Source: Oligoflexaceae bacterium
GTDB lineage: Bacteria; Bdellovibrionota_B; Oligoflexia; Oligoflexales; Oligoflexaceae
Length of the DNA stretch: 7,823 nucleotides
Assembly: GCA_947474445.1 (NCBI GenBank)
Contig: CANJJY010000213.1
Span: 1-7,823, forward strand
Direction of reading: 5' to 3'
Both the position numbers and the translations under genes were made by a program. How positions within the stretch are numbered: the stretch's first letter is position 1; each line of letters starts with the position of its first letter. This document shows, one piece after another, positions 1 through 5,742 of this stretch. The notes beneath the pieces are model-generated. The model was not told where the DNA came from. It did not search any database and was given only the letters and a program-made list of their open reading frames with translations.

Positions 1-28
1 ATAAGCGCTCCTACTCAAGAGTCGAAGA

Positions 29-56
29 CTGACCAGGGCGTTTCTATCAGTATAGC
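29..56 (+). promoter_or_regulatory. Possible sigma70-like promoter for the 83-residue gene
   Basis: CTGACC (29-34) and TATAGC (51-56) are 16 bases apart, each matching 4 of 6 consensus positions. The predicted transcription start would be only a dozen or so bases before the start codon, which is tight, so the real promoter may lie before the window. Confidence 0.25.
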
Positions 57-76
57 AAAGTATTGGGAGTTTCATG

Positions 77-328
77 ATGAGCCACGAAGAAACACAATTG
101 ATGAGCGAAGCCTGTCGTGGATTGGAAGATGAATTGCGCGGGGCGATCCGGCCCTGGCTCGATAGCTGCCGCGCGCAGCGTCTGCTGCTGCATGCGCGCG
201 ATCAAGATGCGGCCTGGGCCCGTTGGGTGAATCAGGCGGCGCCACGCACGACGGCTTTGGCTGAAACACCGGAAATTGTCCAAGAGCTGGCGGCTCTCGT
301 CCTCACCAAAACCAGCACGAATATCTGA
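77..328 (+). CDS. Small helical protein of unknown function
   Basis: I do not recognise this 83-residue product. It has no signal peptide or membrane segment. It is rich in Glu, Arg, Ala and Leu and looks mostly helical, with a Trp-containing middle (AWARWVNQAA) and two lone cysteines. Two ATG codons sit in tandem at 74 and 77. GGGAG at 65-69 is 4 bases from the first and 7 from the second, so the second (protein beginning MSHEE) is preferred; the choice changes one residue. The gene converges on the hydrolase, with only six bases between the two stop codons, so it is not co-transcribed with it. A coding call is supported by the ribosome binding site and plausible composition, but no family membership is visible. 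Confidence 0.6.
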   Translation: MSHEETQLMSEACRGLEDELRGAIRPWLDSCRAQRLLLHARDQDAAWARWVNQAAPRTTALAETPEIVQELAALVLTKTSTNI

Positions 329-334
329 AGCCCT

Positions 335-1327
335 TCAGCCCGCGTGGCTTTTGATCCAAAAGCGAAGATCAGTGAAGATCTGCTCTTTTTCCGGCTCATT
401 AAAAATTTCATGAAAGAGCTGCGGGTAAACCAGCAGTTTGTTCTGGCTGCCTGGCAAGGTCGCAAAGAAATCCTGCGTCGCCTGCGGCTCAATGATGCGA
501 TCGGCGAGCGGCAGCATCATCTGCATGGGAACTTTAAAATCTCCTCCCCGCCCCAAGGTATCGGCCTTCACGGTGAGATAGCTGTAAAAGAAAGCTGCCG
601 ATGCCAGGCCGTGATTCAACTTATCTGCCTTGTAGTGCTCGACCACGGCCGGATCGCGCGAAACGAGATGAGCCAAAGGCTCGGTCGGTAGCGGGATGTT
701 CGGTGCAATCGCCAGAGCCAAGCGGCTCGCCAGCTCTTTGATCTTAGGCAATTGAAAGGCCAGCTGAATCATAGGTGCGCTCAGGGCCACGGATTTTACC
801 GGCAGATCGGGATGCAAAAGCATGGTGCGCATCGCGATGAGACCACCCATGCTGTGGCCGACGAGATGAATCTCCGATCGGCCAACGCTGGCTTTCAAGT
901 AGGCATCGTAACGCCGTATGGCCCGTGCCGCATCATGCGCATAGAGATCAAAATGGGAAATGTGACCTCGCGCTCCACTTGATTGCCCATGGCCCCGATG
1001 ATCAGGGGCATAGATCGATCCCACTTTGCTGTGAAGGTAATGCGGCCAATGCACGTAGCGTCCACTGTGTTCGCCTTGTCCGTGAAGGACGACCAGCGCT
1101 CGATGCGCGACCTCGTTATCGTCTCGGGTATTGCGATAGAGGTGCGCGAAGAGATTCGCTTCCCCGTCTTCGCTTTTGTAGGTTTCAAATTCGGCGAGCC
1201 AATCTTCAGGCAAACCAGGAAATCCCCGCGGACCTTGTGGCAGCTGAGGACGCTTCTTGACCATATCCGGCCGATAGGGAAAAACGGGAACGAAATGACA
1301 GGTTGAAGCGGAGGCTGTGGTTTCCAT
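335..1327 (-). CDS. Alpha/beta hydrolase, monoacylglycerol lipase / lysophospholipase type
   Basis: This serine hydrolase of about 330 residues belongs to the Hydrolase_4 (serine aminopeptidase S33) group, whose members release fatty acids from monoacylglycerols or lysophospholipids. Counting from the chosen ATG, the visible landmarks are: HGQGEHSGRY (82-91), the oxyanion-hole loop typical of monoglyceride lipases; DHRGHGQSSGARGH (109-122); the nucleophile elbow GHSMGG with Ser159; the acid Asp276 in LADRI; and His306 in LFHEIFNE. The triad is complete, so it should be active. No signal peptide is seen, so it is probably cytoplasmic or peripheral at the membrane. The frame stays open to an ATG at 1423, but that ATG lacks a ribosome binding site and lies upstream of a good promoter at 1376-1404. 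The ATG at 1327 has AGGGA about 10 bases upstream. The exact substrate cannot be told from sequence. Confidence 0.92.
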   Translation of the reverse strand: METTASASTCHFVPVFPYRPDMVKKRPQLPQGPRGFPGLPEDWLAEFETYKSEDGEANLFAHLYRNTRDDNEVAHRALVVLHGQGEHSGRYVHWPHYLHSKVGSIYAPDHRGHGQSSGARGHISHFDLYAHDAARAIRRYDAYLKASVGRSEIHLVGHSMGGLIAMRTMLLHPDLPVKSVALSAPMIQLAFQLPKIKELASRLALAIAPNIPLPTEPLAHLVSRDPAVVEHYKADKLNHGLASAAFFYSYLTVKADTLGRGGDFKVPMQMMLPLADRIIEPQATQDFFATLPGSQNKLLVYPQLFHEIFNEPEKEQIFTDLRFWIKSHAG

Positions 1328-1375
1328 AGCAGAGATTTCCCTGATCGCGTTGAAAAAGAAGGGATACAATTCAAA

Positions 1376-1404
1376 GATATAAGGGAAAGAGCGCGGGCTG
1401 TCAC
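1376..1404 (-). promoter_or_regulatory. Sigma70-like promoter of the hydrolase gene
   Basis: On the minus strand GTGACA (1404-1399; 5 of 6 matches) is followed after 17 bases by TATATC (1381-1376; 4 of 6). Transcription would begin near 1369, leaving a leader of about 40 bases before the ATG at 1327. The hydrolase therefore probably has its own promoter, and the 32-residue extension back to 1423 is probably not translated. Confidence 0.5.
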
Positions 1405-1444
1405 CGGCTTTAAGTCGGCGCATGAGGGGGAAGAGGCGGCTCGA

Positions 1445-1479
1445 TCATCCTGCAGGCGGCAGGCACCGCCTGAGGATGA
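1445..1479 (-). terminator. Strong hairpin after the zinc-ribbon gene, possible terminator
   Basis: Arms TCATCCT (1445-1451) plus AGGCGG (1454-1459) pair with CCGCCT (1466-1471) plus AGGATGA (1473-1479). This gives 13 pairs, a small asymmetric internal bulge (GC against G) and a 6-base loop. It starts 10 bases past the stop codon of the zinc-ribbon gene and sits before the hydrolase promoter, which is the expected place for a terminator. No T-run follows on either strand, so it could instead be a repetitive extragenic palindrome or an mRNA 3'-end stabiliser. Confidence 0.4.
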
Positions 1480-1488
1480 CTAAAGCGA

Positions 1489-1725
1489 TTAGCTGGCGCG
1501 GCCCATAGGACGCGGGCTTTCTGGGAATTGTTTGAGGTCTTCAGAACGCTCGATCAAGACGTCGCGCAACTCTCCGTAGCAGGAGTCGCAGACTCCTTCT
1601 TCTTTGAGTTTGGCATCCAGGTCGCCCCAGGCGATAAGCGCTTTGAGCGCCTGGTCGCTAAAGGTCCTTTTCTGCAAGCGGGCGTTCATCCCGCAGCGGG
1701 GACATCCGGGGGTCTTCGTGCTCAT
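1489..1725 (-). CDS. Small four-cysteine zinc-ribbon-like protein
   Basis: The 78-residue product has two CxxC knuckles, CPRC (Cys8, Cys11) and CDSC (Cys46, Cys49), which could bind one zinc ion as in zinc-ribbon proteins. The 34 residues between the knuckles are longer than usual and look helical (FSDQALKALIAWGDLDAKL). After the second knuckle comes a charged helix (ELRDVLIERSEDLKQF) and a Pro/Arg tail. There is no signal peptide, so it is probably cytoplasmic. The frame is open to an ATG at 1770, but that codon overlaps the -10 box of a near-consensus promoter. The ATG at 1725 has AAGGA 9 bases upstream on the minus strand and is chosen. It could bind nucleic acid or a protein partner; I cannot assign a named family. 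Confidence 0.72.
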   Translation of the reverse strand: MSTKTPGCPRCGMNARLQKRTFSDQALKALIAWGDLDAKLKEEGVCDSCYGELRDVLIERSEDLKQFPESPRPMGRAS

Positions 1726-1768
1726 AAGCCCTTGTCCTTTCATAAAAATCTTAAGGAAACGTCTACTC

Positions 1769-1798
1769 ATTATGGAAAGCAGGCTCTGTCTCTGTCAA
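1769..1798 (-). promoter_or_regulatory. Near-consensus sigma70-like promoter of the zinc-ribbon gene
   Basis: On the minus strand a perfect TTGACA (1798-1793) is followed after 18 bases by CATAAT (1774-1769; 5 of 6). Transcription should begin near 1762, with a leader of about 37 bases. The -10 box includes part of the upstream in-frame ATG, so that ATG cannot serve as the start of a message made from this promoter. Confidence 0.65.
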
Positions 1799-1929
1799 GA
1801 TACGGCCGTCTTTGCTTTCCCCATCTCTCTTAAAGCCGTGATTTCCGTCTTGAGGCCTTCTCCTGTTGGTTTGCGAAAATCCCCTGCTTATCGGCAAAGC
1901 CTAGCGTGCTTCTTGAGAAGAAAAATGCT

Positions 1930-1950
1930 TTGCTTTGAAAAATAAAGCAA
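1930..1950. repeat. Perfect inverted repeat upstream of the envelope operon promoter
   Basis: TTGCTTT (1930-1936) and AAAGCAA (1944-1950) form a perfect 7-bp dyad around a 7-base A/T-rich centre. It ends 9 bases before the -35 box of the promoter at 1960-1989. The place and symmetry suit a regulator site; it could also be chance in AT-rich DNA. Confidence 0.4.
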
Positions 1951-1959
1951 TTCAGGGGG

Positions 1960-1989
1960 TTGACGAAAAACTCTCGGCCCGCTTATCCT
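1960..1989 (+). promoter_or_regulatory. Sigma70-like promoter of the three-gene envelope operon
   Basis: TTGACG (1960-1965; 5 of 6) is followed after 18 bases by TATCCT (1984-1989; 4 of 6). Transcription would start near 1996, giving a leader of about 38 bases to the ATG at 2034. No other good promoter is seen before the second or third gene, in keeping with a single transcript. Confidence 0.55.
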
Positions 1990-2023
1990 GAAACATACCC
2001 ACTTTTTCCTGCCGCCATTTGCT

Positions 2024-2029
2024 GAGGAA
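2024..2029 (+). promoter_or_regulatory. Ribosome binding site that fixes the start at 2034
   Basis: GAGGAA lies 4 bases (GAGGA 5 bases) before the ATG at 2034. An in-frame TTG at 2019 would place this site inside the coding region, so the ATG is preferred. Confidence 0.65.
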
Positions 2030-2033
2030 CATC

Positions 2034-2549
2034 ATGCAGCGACTGCGACGCGCCTTGCTGGGTCTGGGACTTCTATTGGCAGTCCCTAGTCAAGCTGGGG
2101 CTTGGACTCTCCAATACGGCCAAAGTTATATTGAACAGGGTGACTTTCTTGTTCAGCCCGGTATTCAGCTCGGACTGCTCGACGCCAAAGATCGTCGCTA
2201 TCGTTTCGACTTCTATGGTCGGCGCTTTGGCTCCTTTACGGAAGCGACTGCTATCGTTGGCTTTGATGAGACGCTGAAGATCTTTCCATGGCCCGAACTG
2301 AAAGCTCTCTATGGTCTGAGTCTCATGGATCAGTATATCCAGCGCGATTCACCTCTGGCGCCGAAGAAAGAGATACACTCCTTCAACCTTGGGGTCAACC
2401 TGGGCCTCGATTGGCGCTTGCTCTCCTACGATCAATGGACACTCGATGCAGGATGGAATTCCCACATTTTTGCCGCTGGTTTTGCTTTTCTTCTTCTGAC
2501 GACGGCGCGTAAATCCATCTTCACTTTGAGTGTGGGGTATACGCTATGA
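2034..2549 (+). CDS. Small exported, outer-membrane-protein-like protein
   Basis: This 171-residue product starts with a clear Sec signal peptide: basic MQRLRR, a Leu-rich core and likely cleavage after AGA near residue 23. The mature part of about 148 residues is rich in alternating aromatic/polar stretches (for example RRYRFDFYGRRFG and IHSFNLGVNLGLDW) and in Gly, Tyr and Phe. That suggests beta-strands of a small outer-membrane barrel or a periplasmic beta protein. A hydrophobic stretch, FAAGFAFLLLTTA, near residues 146-158 is unusual for a barrel strand. I do not recognise a family. It opens the operon, and its stop overlaps the next start as ATGA, so the two are probably translationally coupled. 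Export is the confident part; outer-membrane location is inference. Confidence 0.78.
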   Translation: MQRLRRALLGLGLLLAVPSQAGAWTLQYGQSYIEQGDFLVQPGIQLGLLDAKDRRYRFDFYGRRFGSFTEATAIVGFDETLKIFPWPELKALYGLSLMDQYIQRDSPLAPKKEIHSFNLGVNLGLDWRLLSYDQWTLDAGWNSHIFAAGFAFLLLTTARKSIFTLSVGYTL

Positions 2550-3013
2550 AAACAGAGGGTCCCCGCCTCGCTTGGTTCTTCCGTCTAAGTTTTCTTTTGA
2601 TTTTGACAACAAAACCTCTGGTGCTCTCAGCAGGCTCACTGGAGGTTGTGATCGGACCGCCGAGTCTCGGGCAAGGCGGATCGAATCCGGTCTCTATCCC
2701 GCCGATCAATATCATCGACTGGCAGGTCGCCTACGTCACCGACGCCAATCGCGAAATGATTTTTAGTCTGGTACCCGGCCTCTTCTATGGTCAGCGCTGG
2801 TATCTGGATCAATTCTATGCGGCCCTCGATGCGGGAATCCTCGTCACGACCAGCGGCGTTGGTCTCGGTGTGGCCGAGGCTCTTGGCTACCATACCGGAA
2901 CTTTTTGGAAACGCTTGCGCGCACAGGTCGAATATCGGCAGATTCTCGGCATCGCGGGGTACGGATTGCAGTATCCCTATACCCTGCGCATGGGGGTGAC
3001 CTATGAATTTTAA
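2546..3013 (+). CDS. Second small exported, outer-membrane-protein-like protein
   Basis: The product is 155 residues. A basic start (MKTEGPRLAWFFR) and hydrophobic core lead to probable signal cleavage near residue 29 (LVLSAG). The mature part has amphipathic, Gly- and Tyr-rich segments (GLFYGQRWYLDQFYAALDAG, then TTSGVGLGVAEALG) and ends in YEF. A C-terminal aromatic residue, here Phe155, is the usual recognition signal for beta-barrel assembly in Gram-negative bacteria. It resembles its upstream neighbour in size and style, so the two may be distant paralogues, though no aligned motif proves this. The start overlaps the previous stop by 4 bases, and the last 11 bases overlap the metalloprotease gene. 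No named family is recognised. Confidence 0.75.
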   Translation: MKTEGPRLAWFFRLSFLLILTTKPLVLSAGSLEVVIGPPSLGQGGSNPVSIPPINIIDWQVAYVTDANREMIFSLVPGLFYGQRWYLDQFYAALDAGILVTTSGVGLGVAEALGYHTGTFWKRLRAQVEYRQILGIAGYGLQYPYTLRMGVTYEF

Positions 3014-3818
3014 GGTATGGTGTTTGGGATGGATCACCTGCTTCACGTCTTTGCCGGCCTGGGGATTCGTGCATATTCACCAGCTCAAACCGCATCTTGA
3101 CGTTTCGCCTGCCCAACCTCTCATCTCGTTTTTTTGGAACGGAGCAGCGCCTAAACTCGACGCCAAAGACGGCGTGTTCGATGGAGCCTTTAGTGAGGCC
3201 TCCGATCGCGACCTCATGGAGCTCCTGCTGAAGGAAGCGGTCCGCATCTGGACTGATGTTCCGACAGCTTATATTGAAATGGAAATCGTCGAGAAAGCCG
3301 ATGTCGAGCTCGATCCCGATGACGAGACCTTTTCAATCGTCGTAGAAAAGCAAAAGTCGGTGGCCGTCGCGGCGGCCTCACTCCCGAGCTTTCTCTCCCA
3401 GGATCCTGATCCTTCCGACGTCGAGAAAAACCCCCATCTCATCCATGACTGTGATATTTCGGTGTCTGATTCGACGGTTGAAGCAAAATCTCTCTTGCAC
3501 ACTCTGGTTCATGAGCTGGGTCACTGCCTGGGTTTGGGTCATCCCCATTCCACCTATCAGTCGATCATGAGCTATGCGACCTTCGATCAATCCGCCCACC
3601 TCTACCTCGATGACGAGGCTGGCGTGACTTTTCTCTATCCAGAGCCGAGCGAATCTCAAGAGGTCAAGAGCATCACCTGTGGACGGGTCGGCGGTGGAGA
3701 CGCGGCGGGAGGCGGCGCAGCGAACCTCGCCCGGCTTTTGATGGGGCTCAGTCTCTGCTTTCCCTTCGCCCTCAGCCTCAGCCGCCTTTGGCGGCGAGCG
3801 CATTCCCCGAGGCCCTGA
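3003..3818 (+). CDS. Secreted matrixin-type zinc metalloprotease with C-terminal sorting tail
   Basis: The product is 271 residues. A short signal peptide ends near AWG at residue 21. The active-site helix reads HELGHCLGLGH (170-180), giving the metzincin zinc ligands His170, His174 and His180 and general base Glu171. Met189 in SIMSY fits the Met-turn, and DDEAGVTFLYP (203-213) matches the end of matrixin (peptidase M10A-like) domains. No cysteine-switch propeptide motif is seen. The C-terminus has three parts: Cys226-Gly and a Gly/Ala-rich linker (227-240), a hydrophobic helix (about 242-261), and a basic end (RLWRRAHSPRP). This resembles MYXO-CTERM or GlyGly-CTERM signals, which hold a protein in the membrane until an intramembrane protease trims it. 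GGGGGTGA before the ATG can serve as a ribosome binding site. It probably cuts an envelope or extracellular protein; its two upstream partners are candidates for substrate, inhibitor or transport aid. Confidence 0.88.
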   Translation: MNFKVWCLGWITCFTSLPAWGFVHIHQLKPHLDVSPAQPLISFFWNGAAPKLDAKDGVFDGAFSEASDRDLMELLLKEAVRIWTDVPTAYIEMEIVEKADVELDPDDETFSIVVEKQKSVAVAAASLPSFLSQDPDPSDVEKNPHLIHDCDISVSDSTVEAKSLLHTLVHELGHCLGLGHPHSTYQSIMSYATFDQSAHLYLDDEAGVTFLYPEPSESQEVKSITCGRVGGGDAAGGGAANLARLLMGLSLCFPFALSLSRLWRRAHSPRP

Positions 3819-3917
3819 ACCCAGGACGGTGTCGACCACCGGGAAATATAAGCCCTGTTCAGACATGTGAACTTCTATGAGAATAAAGAAGCATCCTCTC
3901 TGTGCAGGTGGCCTTTC
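3819..3917 (+). promoter_or_regulatory. Gap before the histidine kinase gene with weak promoter and dyad signals
   Basis: TATAAG (3847-3852; 5 of 6) could be a -10 box, but only AGGACG (3823-3828; 3 of 6) stands 18 bases before it. A 5-bp hairpin, CGGTG/CACCG (3827-3841), has no T-run. A short dyad GTTCA/TGAAC (3857-3872) lies between the -10-like box and the start codon and could be an operator. The gap shows that the kinase gene need not be part of the upstream operon. Confidence 0.25.
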
Positions 3918-5681
3918 ATGTCGAATGCGGTGGTTCTCAACGAACATCCCTACATGCCGACGCTCGATCAACTGATGAAGTTGCTCGATGTCTGTCGCTT
4001 TATGAGCCACGAGAAAAATCTCGATGGGCTGCTGATTTATATCGCCGAACAAGGCCGCAAAGCTCTGCTGGCTGATCGCTGCAGCATCTTCCTCCTCGAC
4101 TTTGAGCTCAATGAGATCTGGTCGAAGGTTCAATTGGGCGAAGACCAGATTATTCGCTTTCCGCGCGGAGCCGGTGTCGCTGGTCGTTGCATCGATACGG
4201 GTAAACCTATCCTCATCACCGATGCCTATAGCTCCAAGCTCTTCAATGCCGCGATTGACAAGGTGACCGGCTATCGCACCAAAAATATTCTGTGCGTGCC
4301 GATGACCAACATCGAAGGCAAGACGATCGGCTGCCTCCAGCTGCTCAACAAATCGGAAGGCCAGTTCGATGCGTCTGATGAAGCCTTCTGCCTCGCCTTT
4401 GCCGCCCAGGCCGCCGTCGCCATCGAATCAGCCTACCTCCACCTGGAAAAAGCGCGGATCATCGGTGATCTCTCGATGACGCAGGTGCGGCTCAAGCAAA
4501 AAGTCGAACAGTTGGAAGTGATCCGCGAACTCGAAGGCTACGTAAACGTATCAGCGACCGTCTACGATTTCGTCAGTACGGTCATCCGCCGGGCCGTGCG
4601 ATCGGTCGGTGCCGACGTCGGCCGTTTGATGATACAGACGAATGGCCGCAAATGGGAAATCTATGCGGCTCGCGTCGACGACGGCGGCAAGGTCTTGCAT
4701 CTCGATGAACAGAAGATCGACAGCCCCTATCTCAAGCGACTGTTGCGTGAAGCGCAGGTGATCAATACGCTGAAGTCCAAAGATCCTCTCCTTTTGCAAC
4801 TGGCCAGCGATCTGGAAGTCCGGCTCGACAATGTCTTGGCGATACCTCTCAGTAAAGCGGTCGGCAAAGACAAGGGAGCTCGCGGGGTGTTTGAAGCTTT
4901 CAACAAGCCTGGCGGATTTCATGAAGAAGATCTGGCTTTTCTGCAGATTATCAGCGCGCAAATCTTTTCGTTGATCATGCGCCGGCAGTTGATCGATGAG
5001 AAAGAACGCTCCAAGAGTCTGGCGGCTATCGGTCAACTGGCGAGTACCATCATCCACGATCTCAAAAATCCCATCTCTGCCATCATTGGCTGTTCGGAGC
5101 TGCTGAGCGAACGTGAAAAGATGAGTGATGTTCAGTTCGATCGCCTCGCGACCATCATCAGAAATCAAGCGAACCGCTGCATTACGATGGTCGAAGAGCT
5201 CTTGAGCGTAGCGCGCGGTGAAAAACGTTTTCGCTTTGAAGTCTTACCTTTGAATGAAGTCCTCGATGAAATCGTCATGATGCTTGAGACGGAAACCGCG
5301 CGGCGCAAGGTCGAACTCAAAACCGCGTTCGGTTACCTCGGGAAAGTCCGTATCGATCGGGCGAAGCTGATGCGCGTCATCTTCAATTTAACGAACAACG
5401 CCCTCGAGATCCTCAAGGAGGGGGGCGTCATCACGATTGAAACGCGAGCGCTCGATGCGGTTTGGATGGAAATCGTCATCACCGACGATGGTCCCGGTAT
5501 TCCCACTGAGTTGCGCAAGCAATTGTTCACACCCTTCGCTACCTTTGGCAAGGCGAAAGGCACAGGTCTTGGTCTCTATATCTCACGGGAGATCATTCGT
5601 GATCACGGCGGCGTGATCGAACTGGACGCGACCTATCGCGGGGGCGCGCGCTTTTGCATCAAGCTCAAGCAAGAAGTCTGA
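3918..5681 (+). CDS. Cytoplasmic sensor histidine kinase with two GAF domains
   Basis: The product is 587 residues with no membrane segment, so it should sense a soluble signal. Domains in order: GAF1 (about 20-172), a helical linker (about 174-205), GAF2 (about 206-358), HisKA with phospho-acceptor His380 in HDLKNP, and HATPase_c with the N box NLTNNALE (490-497), G1 box DDGPGIP (523-529), F box around LFTPFATF and G2 box KGTGLGLY. All catalytic boxes are intact. GAF1 ends with NK-x4-F-x3-DE (144-155), the NKFDE signature of cyclic-nucleotide-type GAF domains; GAF2 has NK-x3-F-x3-D but lacks the Glu. There is no receiver domain and no response regulator nearby, so its partner lies elsewhere. 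A GTG at 3867 would add 17 residues but lacks a ribosome binding site; the ATG at 3918 has AGGTGG six bases upstream. Confidence 0.93.
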   Translation: MSNAVVLNEHPYMPTLDQLMKLLDVCRFMSHEKNLDGLLIYIAEQGRKALLADRCSIFLLDFELNEIWSKVQLGEDQIIRFPRGAGVAGRCIDTGKPILITDAYSSKLFNAAIDKVTGYRTKNILCVPMTNIEGKTIGCLQLLNKSEGQFDASDEAFCLAFAAQAAVAIESAYLHLEKARIIGDLSMTQVRLKQKVEQLEVIRELEGYVNVSATVYDFVSTVIRRAVRSVGADVGRLMIQTNGRKWEIYAARVDDGGKVLHLDEQKIDSPYLKRLLREAQVINTLKSKDPLLLQLASDLEVRLDNVLAIPLSKAVGKDKGARGVFEAFNKPGGFHEEDLAFLQIISAQIFSLIMRRQLIDEKERSKSLAAIGQLASTIIHDLKNPISAIIGCSELLSEREKMSDVQFDRLATIIRNQANRCITMVEELLSVARGEKRFRFEVLPLNEVLDEIVMMLETETARRKVELKTAFGYLGKVRIDRAKLMRVIFNLTNNALEILKEGGVITIETRALDAVWMEIVITDDGPGIPTELRKQLFTPFATFGKAKGTGLGLYISREIIRDHGGVIELDATYRGGARFCIKLKQEV

Positions 5682-5683
5682 TC

Positions 5684-5710
5684 AAAAAAAAGGACCGCTT
5701 CTGCGGTCCT
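5684..5710 (-). terminator. Intrinsic terminator of the hpf gene
   Basis: A perfect 8-bp stem (AGGACCGC 5691-5698 with GCGGTCCT 5703-5710) closes a TTCT loop. On the minus strand it is followed by a run of seven T (5690-5684), the textbook layout. It lies 32 bases beyond the hpf stop codon. On the plus strand the stem follows the kinase stop and is trailed only by a T-rich stretch without a clean run, so it may stop kinase transcription less well. Confidence 0.9.
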
Positions 5711-5742
5711 GCCTCTGTTCTCTCGATCAACTGCCCCGGCGT

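Noticed and set aside
328..352. Possible terminator AGCC-CGCGT-GGCT-TTT between the first two convergent genes
   Set aside because: The stem is only 4-5 bp and lies within the end of the hydrolase coding region; too weak to call.
344..1306. Several plus-strand open frames opposite the alpha/beta hydrolase
   Set aside because: The minus strand encodes an intact catalytic triad throughout; the plus-strand frames have no domain or ribosome binding site.
3857..3872. GTTCA/TGAAC dyad as a LexA (SOS) box
   Set aside because: The spacing (GTTC-N8-GAAC) does not fit the LexA boxes I know, and the downstream histidine kinase is not a typical SOS gene.
3867..3917. GTG start giving a 17-residue longer kinase
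   Set aside because: There is no ribosome binding site before the GTG, while the ATG at 3918 has AGGTGG at six bases.
3378..4133. Long minus-strand open frame across the protease and kinase genes
   Set aside because: It lies opposite two well-supported genes, spans the gap between them, has no recognisable domain and is explained by codon bias of the plus-strand genes.
4551..5168. Minus-strand open frame of about 205 codons inside the kinase gene
   Set aside because: It is fully antisense to the GAF2 and HisKA coding sequence and shows no domain; a shadow frame.
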